A stretch of 13,985 nucleotides of DNA from Omnitrophica WOR_2 bacterium RIFCSPHIGHO2_02_FULL_67_20 (GTDB lineage: Bacteria > Omnitrophota > Gorgyraeia > Aquiviventales > Aquiviventaceae). Positions 1 through 6,183 of this stretch are shown one piece after another. The notes under the pieces are model-generated. The model was given only the letters and a program-made list of their open reading frames with translations. It did no database searches and was not told the origin of the DNA. The position numbers and the translations under genes are program-made. The stretch is from positions 10,264 to 24,248 of the forward strand of contig MHGT01000001.1 in NCBI GenBank assembly GCA_001805695.1, read 5' to 3'. Positions within the stretch are counted from its first letter, which is position 1. Every line of letters begins with the position of its first letter.

Positions 1-920
1 TCGATCCGCTCCATCGCGCAGAGCCGCTGGACCGGATCCGCGCTCTCAACCGAGAGGTGCACGTAGACGAAGTCGTGCCCCTCGACGGCGTGGGCGACGG
101 TCTTCATCAGCCGTCGCAGGGCGGCCTCTTCCAGGGACGGGGGCCCCTCCTTCCAGCCGAGGCTGCAGGCGCGCGCGAAGCCCTGCAGGAGAAAGCTGCT
201 CGACACCACCGCGCCCGAGAGGCCGGTGCGCTCCGAGAAGCTGCGCTGCGCGCCGGCGGTCGCCGGCCCCCACAGCCAGACCATGTTCGCGGGGTTTTCG
301 CCCAGGTCCACGCGGACCCGGTTGACCGGGTGGCTGTCCAGGATCGTCGCGGCCTGCTCAATGAGCGCCGCCAGCGCCTTGCCGGCCTCCCCCTTCGGCA
401 GCCGCCGCTTCCACGGCTGTCCGAGCAGCAGCTCCGGCGGCTCGAGCGTCGTCTCGCCGGCGGAACCGAGCGCCGCGTCCCGCGTGATCAGCACGTGGTG
501 CCGGCCCTGCCCGGTGTCCCACCGGTACCTGTCCGAGCCGAGTGATTCGTCCAGCGCCTGGATGAGGATCTCGCTTTCTTTCGGGGTGATGCGGCCGGCG
601 GTGTCGTCGACGATCCGTCCGTCGCGCTGCGTGACCAGCTCGCAGCACCACGCGGTCTCGCCTTCCTCGAGCTGAAGGTTCGCGCCGGCGGCGTAACAGC
701 GGCCGGGCAGCCCGTCGAGGTCAAGCGGCCCGAGCCCGAACAGCGCGCGGTGGCACCGCATCCGCTCGATGGCCGGCGGCTCGCTGCGGAAGCGGATGGC
801 GCCCACGGCACCCGCCTGGGCGAGCTGTTGGAGGTGCGGGGTCTTGGCGCCCGCCAGGAGCGTGGCGGCCTGCTCGCTGTGCGGCGCCTGGTCCTCGCAG
901 CGCAGGATGACGTATTTCAT
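1..920 (-). CDS. ApgM-like alkaline-phosphatase-superfamily protein of the threonine operon (3' end cut by window)
   Basis: The start ATG is at 920 and the frame runs open to base 1, giving about 306 residues of a family usually near 400. It resembles the archaeal-type cofactor-independent phosphoglycerate mutase family: an N-terminal MKYVILRCEDQ strand, a TPHLQQLAQAG segment, an ALFGLGPLD segment, an RITPKESEILIQAL segment and a DFVYVH strand near the edge. Family members beside hom and thrC have been annotated as predicted functional analogues of homoserine kinase, which fits its place as third gene after hom and thrC. The usual DG(L/M)GD metal site is CEDQA here, the catalytic GSD serine region reads MRCHRA, and the DEAGH metal motif reads SADPVQ. 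The visible catalytic residues are therefore missing. The thrC stop is 34 bases upstream, and GAAAG lies 8 bases before the ATG. It may be a pseudoenzyme, a regulator or a highly diverged kinase analogue. Family assignment is fairly secure; function is not. Confidence 0.75.
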   Translation of the reverse strand, partial: MKYVILRCEDQAPHSEQAATLLAGAKTPHLQQLAQAGAVGAIRFRSEPPAIERMRCHRALFGLGPLDLDGLPGRCYAAGANLQLEEGETAWCCELVTQRDGRIVDDTAGRITPKESEILIQALDESLGSDRYRWDTGQGRHHVLITRDAALGSAGETTLEPPELLLGQPWKRRLPKGEAGKALAALIEQAATILDSHPVNRVRVDLGENPANMVWLWGPATAGAQRSFSERTGLSGAVVSSSFLLQGFARACSLGWKEGPPSLEEAALRRLMKTVAHAVEGHDFVYVHLSVESADPVQRLCAMERI

Positions 921-933
921 GCTGGAAGCTTTC

Positions 934-954
934 ATTATACGCTGTAATTACCAA

Positions 955-957
<3 letters not shown>
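934..957 (-). promoter_or_regulatory. Possible internal promoter before the ApgM-like gene
   Basis: A perfect minus-strand TATAAT (plus-strand attata, 934-939) lies in the short gap between the thrC stop and the ApgM-like ATG, 13 bases before that ATG. A weak -35, CTGAAA (4 of 6 matches), sits 18 bases upstream and overlaps the end of thrC. Transcription from it would leave a leader of about six bases. The gap is AT-rich against a GC-rich background. It may only be chance AT richness; the gene is probably also read through from hom-thrC. Confidence 0.35.
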
Positions 958-2087
<1,130 letters not shown>

Positions 2088-2091
<4 letters not shown>

Positions 2092-3398
2092 TTGCTGCGG
2101 GGCGCTTCCGTGCGGATCGTCACGGTAGGCTGTTTCACAAAGCCCAGGCGGTCGATCTGCTGGAGCGCCCGGCGCACGTTGGACTCCTTCGCCTCGTGGG
2201 TCATCATGACGACCGGCACGACGCGCGCGGCGCGCCGCTCCTTCTGGTGGACGCTGGCGATGGAGATGTGGTGCCGGCCCAGCACGCCCGCGATCGTGGC
2301 CAAGACACCCGGCTTGTCGGTGACGAGGAAGCGCATGTAGTAGCGCGTTTCGACGTTGCCGACCCGGCGCAGCCGCAAGGCGCCCCGTCCCCGCCGCCCG
2401 CCCAGCGGGATGCGCGGACGGCTCCCGCTGGCGATGGTGCGCGCGACATCGGCGATGTCGGAGACGACGGAGCTGGCCGCCGGGTTCTGCCCCGCCCCGC
2501 GGCCGTAGAAGAGCGTGGAGCCGACCATGTCGCCGTGGACGTAGATGGCGTTGTAGACGCCGTCCACGTTCGCGAGCAGGTGGCTCTTGGCGAGCAGGGT
2601 CGGGTGGACCCGCACCTCCAGCTCGTGGTCCACCTGCTTGGCGATGGCGAGCGGCTTGATGCAGTAGCCCAGCTCGTCCGCGTACTGGATGTCCGCCTGC
2701 GAGATCTTGCTGATCCCCTCGATGTGGATGTCCCGGAGGCGCACCTGCACGCCGAATCCCAGCAGGGTCAGGATCGCGAGCTTGTGCGAGGCGTCGTGGC
2801 CCTCGATGTCGAGCGAAGGGTTGCGCTCGGCGTAGCCGTGCTGTTTCGCTTCGAGGAGTGCTTCGTGGAAGCTGACCTGCTTCTCCTTCATCCGGGTGAG
2901 GATGTAGTTCGAGGTGCCGTTCACGATGCCGAGGATGGTGTCGATGTCGTTGGCGACGAGCCCCTCGCGGAGCGCCTTGATGATGGGGATGCCGCCGCCG
3001 ACCGACGCCTCGAAATAGAGGTCCCGCTTGGCCCGGGCGGCGGCGGCGAACAGCTCCCCGCCGGCGTGCGCCAGCAGCGCCTTGTTGGCGGTCACCACGT
3101 GCTGGCCGCGGCGCAGCGCCTCGAGGATGATCGACCGCGCGGGCTCCAGGCCGCCGATGAGCTCCACGACGATGTGGATGTCGGGGTCGTGGAGGATCGC
3201 GTTCGGGTCACGGGTTCTGAGGCGTACCGGCAGCGTGACGCCGCGCGGGCGCCGGAAGTCCCGGTCGCACACCCGGCGGAGCACGACGCGCGCGCCGACG
3301 CGCTGCTCCAGCAGGCGGGACTTCTCGAGGAGCGCCCGGGCCACGCCGGCGCCGACCGTCCCGACGCCAATGATGCCGACGTTAATTTTTGTGCTCAT
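2088..3398 (-). CDS. hom: Homoserine dehydrogenase with C-terminal ACT domain
   Basis: It reduces aspartate semialdehyde to homoserine with NAD(P)H, the branch point to threonine and methionine. The 436-residue length is typical of the monofunctional form. The nucleotide-binding GVGTVG is at residues 11-16, the TANKALLA motif at about 103-110, and the catalytic region SLDIEGHDASHKL holds D197 and K206. An ACT domain starts near residue 353 (RYYMRFLVTDKPGVLATIAG) and predicts allosteric feedback, usually by threonine. The segment reads NPSLDIEG where many homologues have DPxxDIEG, a mild departure. The ATG at 3398 is preceded by a GGGA stretch about 9 bases upstream. The stop overlaps the thrC start, so the two are translationally coupled. 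The nearest strong upstream promoter is that of tRNA-Pro, so hom may be read through from it. Confidence 0.96.
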
Positions 3399-3420
3399 GA
3401 GTATGTTCCCAGCTATCAGA

Positions 3421-3482
3421 GGTCGGGGGTCGCAATCCTACGGATTGCGACATTTCCGTCGCCGACCCCGCCTGCGGCGGGG
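3421..3482. repeat. Two GC-rich hairpins between the tRNA remnant and hom
   Basis: The first hairpin has perfect 10-base arms gtcgcaatcc (3429-3438) and ggattgcgac (3442-3451) around the loop tac. The second is CCCCGCC (3466-3472), TGC, GGCGGGG (3476-3482). Neither is followed by a T-run on the minus strand, so neither looks like a classical intrinsic terminator. They could attenuate read-through from the tRNA into hom or be dispersed palindromes. The second has a close relative inside the helicase gene at 7661-7678. Confidence 0.65.
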
Positions 3483-3497
3483 TGCCCGGCTCGGTCA

Positions 3498-3587
3498 CGG
3501 AGAGATTTGAACTCTCGACCTCTCGTCGCCCTCGTTCTCGCTAGCGACGATCCCGAGGCCGACAGGCCGAGGGACTGAACCCCATTC
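3498..3587 (-). pseudogene. Interrupted partial copy of tRNA-Pro(GGG)
   Basis: Two blocks are exact copies of the intact tRNA-Pro next door. Bases 3498-3522 repeat the T-arm and variable-loop block (3638-3662), and 3575-3587 repeat the anticodon-loop block (3663-3675). In the intact gene these blocks touch; here 52 bases (3523-3574) separate them. The 3' acceptor strand would read CGTGACC, and no complementary GGTCACG occurs upstream, so no cloverleaf closes. The insert contains inverted 7-mers TCGTCGC/GCGACGA and a GGCC-TGTC-GGCC palindrome. It is best read as a duplicated tRNA remnant invaded by a small palindrome. Confidence 0.7.
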
Positions 3588-3628
3588 CCCTTCTTCAACT
3601 TTTGATGCGCGGCCCCGCAGCCGCCAAG

Positions 3629-3705
3629 TGGTCGGGGCGGAGAGATTTGAACTCTCGACCTCCTGAACCCCATTCAGGCGCGCTACCAAGCTACGCTACG
3701 CCCCG
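3629..3705 (-). tRNA. tRNA-Pro, anticodon GGG
   Basis: The minus strand folds as a complete 77-base tRNA. The acceptor stem is CGGGGCG with CGCCCCG (seven perfect pairs). A D-arm contains AGCTTGGTAGC, the anticodon stem is CCTGA/TCAGG around the loop ATGGGGT (U33, anticodon GGG, reading CCC), and the T-arm is GAGAG-TTCAAAT-CTCTC. The discriminator is A and CCA is encoded at 3631-3629. It has its own near-consensus promoter about 60-85 bases upstream. A broken second copy lies just downstream on the same strand. Confidence 0.97.
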
Positions 3706-3761
3706 ATACGACGCGGCCGCGGGGAAATTCCTGTGGAACCTATTCTCGTGTGGGAAGTTAC

Positions 3762-3790
3762 AGACTAGCAGGGTCGAGCGGAGCTGTCAA
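3762..3790 (-). promoter_or_regulatory. Sigma-70-type promoter of tRNA-Pro
   Basis: On the minus strand a perfect -35 TTGACA (plus-strand tgtcaa, 3785-3790) is separated by exactly 17 bases from TAGTCT (plus-strand agacta, 3762-3767). Transcription would start near 3755, leaving a leader of about 50 bases before the mature tRNA end at 3705. The consensus -35, the ideal spacing and the stable-RNA gene downstream support it. The -10 is only a partial match. Confidence 0.7.
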
Positions 3791-3821
3791 TGAGGCGTAA
3801 CATGAGGGAGCGGCTCACGTG

Positions 3822-3941
3822 GTGTCCTAATCTGGGATGATTTCACAGATTTTGAATTGATGACGCAGATAGAACCTCGCCATGAGGGATGTATCGGCGT
3901 AATCAGGACACAATCGGCGAAATCATGGTGAATGAGGACAC
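3822..3941. repeat. Palindromic 12-mer repeat element, copy A (downstream of gpsA)
   Basis: This 120-bp AT-richer element begins gtgtcctaat and ends atgaggacac, an imperfect terminal inverted repeat. It contains an 18-base block (3844-3861, cacagattttgaattgat) found unchanged in copy B at 5050-5067. It also holds units of the type atcggcgWaatca. It occupies most of the 245-base gap between gpsA and the tRNA promoter and carries no gene. It lies in the same orientation as copy B, so gpsA is flanked by direct repeats. Confidence 0.75.
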
Positions 3942-3950
3942 GACCGCGGC

Positions 3951-4961
3951 TCAGGCGCGGAGTGAGCGTTCGGACTTCCCCGCCCTGCGCATGAGCGTCT
4001 CGAGCGCGCGCTGGGGCGAGCGGCGGCGGAAGAGGATAGCGTGGACCTGCTCGATGATGGGCAGCTCGACGCGGTGCCGTCGGGCGAGCGCCACGGCAGC
4101 CTTCGAGGTCTCGACTCCCTCGATGACCATTGGTGTCGAGCCGAGCACCGACGCGAGCGAGCGGCCGCGGCCGAGCTGCTCACCCAGCCAGTGGTTCCGC
4201 CCAGAGAGACAGGTGGTGACGAGATCGCCCAGGCCGCTGAGGCCCCAGAACGTCTCTTCCCTGGCCCCCATCGCCCGGCCCAGCCGCGCCATCTCGACGA
4301 CCCCGCGGGTGATCAGGGCGGCCTTGGCGTTGCTGCCGAGATCCAGGCCGTCGCCGATGCCGGCGGCGATGGCAACGGGGTTCTTCAAGGCGCCGCCCAG
4401 CTCGACGCCGGCGACGTCCATCGAGGTGTAGATGCGCAGCCGCTCGCTCATCAGCGCGCGCTGGACCTCGGCCGCCACGGCGGGATTCCGCGAGGCGACC
4501 ACCGAGCTGGCCGGACGTCCGCGGGCGATTTCGGCGGCGATGTTGGGGCCGGAGAGGACGGCGATCCGGCCGGGACCGAGCTCCCCGGCAACGACCTCAG
4601 ACATCCGCTTCAGCGTTCCGCGCTCCAGCCCCTTCGCCGCGCTGACGAGAATGGGGCGCGGCGACGGCAGTGGTGCGAGCCGCCGCGCGACGGCGCGGAG
4701 GTGCTGGGAGGGGACGGCGAGGATGACGATGCGGGCGTTGGCCAGGGCCTCTCCCAGGTCCGACACGATGGTCAGCGTCCGAGGGATCGGCACGCCCGGC
4801 AGGAACTTGACATTTTCACGCCGGCGCTCGATGACCCTGAGATACGCCGGGAAGGCACCCCACAGCCGGACCCGGTGCCCCAGCCGGTGGAGATGAATGG
4901 CCAGCGTCGTGCCCCACCCGCCGTCGCCGAGGACGGCAATTGCCGTCGGAGATCTGCCCAT
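3951..4961 (-). CDS. gpsA: NAD(P)H-dependent glycerol-3-phosphate dehydrogenase
   Basis: It makes sn-glycerol 3-phosphate from dihydroxyacetone phosphate for phospholipid synthesis; cytosolic. Numbered from the chosen start, the Rossmann motif GDGGWGT is at residues 12-18, K110 lies in the AAKG motif, catalytic K193 in GALKN, and the C-terminal substrate motif is LSGLGDLVTTC...GRN. The length is 336 residues, normal for the family. An in-frame ATG at 4979 would add six residues (MLEWAA) but has no Shine-Dalgarno. A promoter with its -10 at 4970-4975 would place the transcription start almost exactly at the 4961 ATG, so I prefer that start and a leaderless or near-leaderless message. The gene stands alone, is flanked by two copies of a palindromic repeat, and has no plsY beside it. 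Confidence 0.94.
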   Translation of the reverse strand: MGRSPTAIAVLGDGGWGTTLAIHLHRLGHRVRLWGAFPAYLRVIERRRENVKFLPGVPIPRTLTIVSDLGEALANARIVILAVPSQHLRAVARRLAPLPSPRPILVSAAKGLERGTLKRMSEVVAGELGPGRIAVLSGPNIAAEIARGRPASSVVASRNPAVAAEVQRALMSERLRIYTSMDVAGVELGGALKNPVAIAAGIGDGLDLGSNAKAALITRGVVEMARLGRAMGAREETFWGLSGLGDLVTTCLSGRNHWLGEQLGRGRSLASVLGSTPMVIEGVETSKAAVALARRHRVELPIIEQVHAILFRRRSPQRALETLMRRAGKSERSLRA

Positions 4962-4969
4962 CGCCGCCC

Positions 4970-4998
4970 ACTCTAGCATGGGAACGAAGGAGCGTCAA
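4970..4998 (-). promoter_or_regulatory. Candidate gpsA promoter giving a leaderless transcript
   Basis: On the minus strand, TTGACG (plus-strand cgtcaa, 4993-4998) and TAGAGT (plus-strand actcta, 4970-4975) are separated by exactly 17 bases. The -10 hexamer ends eight bases before the ATG at 4961, so transcription should start at or within a base or two of that ATG. The -35 matches consensus at 5 of 6 positions. The alternative ATG at 4979 lies inside the spacer and could not be translated from this transcript. Confidence 0.5.
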
Positions 4999-5018
4999 CG
5001 GTGGCCCAAAAGAGGTGC

Positions 5019-5130
5019 TGTCTTAATCTGACGGCCTTATGGATGATTACACAGATTTTGAATTGATTTCACCGATAGAGTGATCGGCGAAATCACCTCA
5101 CAATCTGCGAAATCACCTCAAATTAAGACA
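5019..5130. repeat. Palindromic 12-mer repeat element, copy B (upstream of gpsA)
   Basis: Perfect 9-base terminal inverted repeats tgtcttaat (5019-5027) and attaagaca (5122-5130) bound a 112-bp element. It shares the 18-base core cacagattttgaattgat (5050-5067) with copy A. The right half carries two tandem units, atcggcgaaatcacctca and atctgcgaaatcacctca. With the tandem repeat downstream it accounts for most of the 286-base gene-free stretch between gpsA and the next gene (4962-5247). I see no gene there. Confidence 0.75.
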
Positions 5131-5145
5131 CTACCCAAAAAGAGG

Positions 5146-5190
5146 CGTTTACCCCGGTAACGTTTACCCCAGTAACGTTTACCTGAGAAG
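5146..5190. repeat. Three tandem 15-base repeats
   Basis: Units cgtttaccccggtaa (5146-5160), cgtttaccccagtaa (5161-5175) and a diverged cgtttacctgagaag (5176-5190) follow one another. On the minus strand GGTAA-ACG-TTACC forms a short hairpin with a CTCTTTTT run some 13 bases beyond it. This could be a weak terminator for the two hypothetical genes upstream, though the stem is only five pairs. The stretch 5191-5247 shows nothing recognisable. Confidence 0.5.
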
Positions 5191-5247
5191 CGGGTTGGAA
5201 GCGGTTTGGCGGGGTTCAGGCCGGGGCGGGACGGTTCTGAGACTGGA

Positions 5248-5622
5248 CTACTCAGGCTCGGCCGGGTCTTCGGGCGCCTCCACATCCATCGCGAGGATGT
5301 GGCGGTAGCCGACGCACAAGAGATCCCGGCCCCACACCACGTAGAAATGACCCAGGACCTTGTAGACGACCCGCTCGCCGCCGGTCTCCGGATCAAGATC
5401 CTTGGTCACGAACACCTGGCGCGGCGGCAGCGGGGCGAGGGTGCGTTCAGCCCACACCACAGAGTCCTCGGTTGACGGCAGGGCGGTCTGGGATTCGACA
5501 CGATAGGTGCAGCGGCGCAAGATCCGGGTGGCGAAATCGCCCTGTTTGACCAGCTCAGTGACCACGCAATCACGCTTGAGCCAGTCGGTCGAGGTGAGGT
5601 TCCGGACGACGATTTCCCGCAT
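5248..5622 (-). CDS. Hypothetical protein (124 aa), second of a two-gene unit
   Basis: I do not recognise this protein. It has no signal peptide or membrane segment. The middle is beta-strand-like and basic (TRILRRCTYRVES), followed by alternating hydrophobic strands (VVYKVLGHFYVVWG, DLLCVGYRHILAMDV) and an acidic C-terminus (EAPEDPAEPE). This suggests a small cytosolic beta-rich domain. The ATG at 5622 lies six bases after the stop of the preceding gene, with no Shine-Dalgarno in between, so coupled translation is likely. The protein-like composition, the tight pairing and the absence of a better overlapping frame argue that it is real. Both genes lie in an island bounded by repeats and AT-rich sequence and may have been acquired. 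Confidence 0.6.
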   Translation of the reverse strand: MREIVVRNLTSTDWLKRDCVVTELVKQGDFATRILRRCTYRVESQTALPSTEDSVVWAERTLAPLPPRQVFVTKDLDPETGGERVVYKVLGHFYVVWGRDLLCVGYRHILAMDVEAPEDPAEPE

Positions 5623-5628
5623 GGGGTG

Positions 5629-5979
5629 TCAGCAGGCTTCCGGCGGCACCGCCGCGCCAGCACTCTGCGCGCCGAGCGGCTCATCCTGGAAGAACAGCTC
5701 GCACTGGAACTCGGGGTTCAGGCGGTGGAGCTCGAAGGCCAGCATGACCAGGCGCAGCTTGACCTCCTGCCCGTGGTGCTTCTTCCAGTCCGAGTAGAGG
5801 TCGAGGAACGCGTCGAGCGTGCGTTCGAACACAAGCCGTTTCTCGTAGGTTTCCATTTCCTTCATGAACCGCTTAAACCGCGCTTCGGATACCTCGAGCG
5901 CGTTCGGGGTCTGCTTCCATCGTGAAAACGGCCTCTGGAACATCTGCGAAATCCGCCTTTCAAAATCTGTGAAATCCAT
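5629..5979 (-). CDS. Hypothetical helical protein (116 aa) with a repeat-derived N-terminus
   Basis: Function is not recognised. The sequence is charged and predicted helical (ARFKRFMKEMETYEKRL, LDAFLDLYSDWKKHHG, VKLRLVMLAFELHRL), has no signal peptide, and ends with a low-complexity tail (AGAAVPPEAC). The chosen ATG at 5979 gives MDFTDFERRISQMFQ. An in-frame TTG at 5994 would add five residues. The first dozen residues are encoded by the same repeat seen around gpsA: 18 bases, gatttcacagattttgaa, are identical to copy A. The original start may therefore have been a later methionine (MFQRPF or MKEMET). A structured AT-rich leader lies upstream, and the 124-residue gene follows six bases after the stop. 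Confidence 0.6.
   Translation of the reverse strand: MDFTDFERRISQMFQRPFSRWKQTPNALEVSEARFKRFMKEMETYEKRLVFERTLDAFLDLYSDWKKHHGQEVKLRLVMLAFELHRLNPEFQCELFFQDEPLGAQSAGAAVPPEAC
5941..5977. repeat. 12-mer family repeat overlapping the start of the helical hypothetical gene
   Basis: Two units, catctgcgaaatcc (5941-5954) and aatctgtgaaatcc (5964-5977), recur at a 23-base period. The inner 18 bases (5959-5976, minus strand gatttcacagattttgaa) also occur exactly in copy A near 3839-3856. The sequence is translated as DFTDFERRISQM. Confidence 0.7.
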
Positions 5980-6000
5980 ACACGCGTTTTCCAAAGAAGA

Positions 6001-6120
6001 AGCCGAACTACCATCCTCTGGCAGTCCGGCTGGCCAATTCCGGGCTGAGGGACCCGCACGCTTTCCCGTTGCTACTTAATCAATACTTTAGATTTCAATT
6101 TAAAATTAGCATAATTTTAA
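6001..6120 (-). promoter_or_regulatory. AT-rich promoter region with operator-like palindrome and structured leader
   Basis: The upstream part (6076-6120) is strikingly AT-rich against a GC-rich genome. It contains a perfect 9-base inverted repeat, ttaaaatta (6100-6108) and taattttaa (6112-6120), around gca, which resembles an operator. The downstream part folds on the minus strand into AGCCGGACTGCC (6031-6020), a seven-base loop, and GGTAGTTCGGCT (6012-6001). This is a 12-pair stem that needs two G-U pairs and so favours an RNA role in this orientation. A second small stem, CGGG/CCCG, lies at 6041-6056. The hairpin ends 21 bases before the hypothetical ATG at 5979. I could not match it to a riboswitch class I know. 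No confident -35/-10 pair was assigned. Confidence 0.45.
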
Positions 6121-6152
6121 GCAGGACGTCAAGGGTTCTGGGTGTTTTTCTT

Positions 6153-6183
6153 AGGGGTCAGACCCCGGAGGGGTCTGACCCCT
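6153..6183. repeat. REP-type palindrome at the helicase stop codon
   Basis: A perfect 14-base inverted repeat, AGGGGTCAGACCCC (6153-6166) and GGGGTCTGACCCCT (6170-6183), surrounds a three-base loop and touches the helicase TAA. The GGGGTCAGACCCC core is a palindrome I recall as dispersed in several bacterial genomes, probably mobilised by REP-associated tyrosine transposases. None is present in this window. There is no T-run after it on the minus strand, so it may protect the mRNA 3' end rather than terminate transcription. Confidence 0.75.

Noticed and set aside
3429..3482. Intrinsic terminator between tRNA-Pro and hom
   Set aside because: The stems are good, but no T-run follows either hairpin on the minus strand, so only dispersed palindromes or attenuation can be suggested.
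3498..3587. tRNA with an intron, or a selenocysteine tRNA with a long variable arm
   Set aside because: The acceptor strand CGTGACC has no pairing partner upstream, the D-arm is absent, and the 52-base insert is not in the usual anticodon-loop position for bacterial tRNA introns.
3416..3793. Small open frames across the tRNA region (peptides such as RRDLNSRP and SRVQISP)
   Set aside because: These are the usual spurious translations of tRNA genes and their duplicates.
5146..5190. CRISPR array
   Set aside because: The repeats are 15 bases with no spacers, and there are only three copies, one of them diverged; no cas gene is present.
5118..5396. Minus-strand open frame with GKRYW/GKRYR/GKRLF peptide repeats
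   Set aside because: It overlaps the better-supported 124-residue gene in another frame, and its C-terminus is simply the 15-base tandem repeat.
6001..6075. Known riboswitch (cyclic di-GMP, cobalamin, fluoride, SAM, TPP)
   Set aside because: None of the conserved core motifs I know for these classes is present, so the leader is reported only as an unassigned structure.
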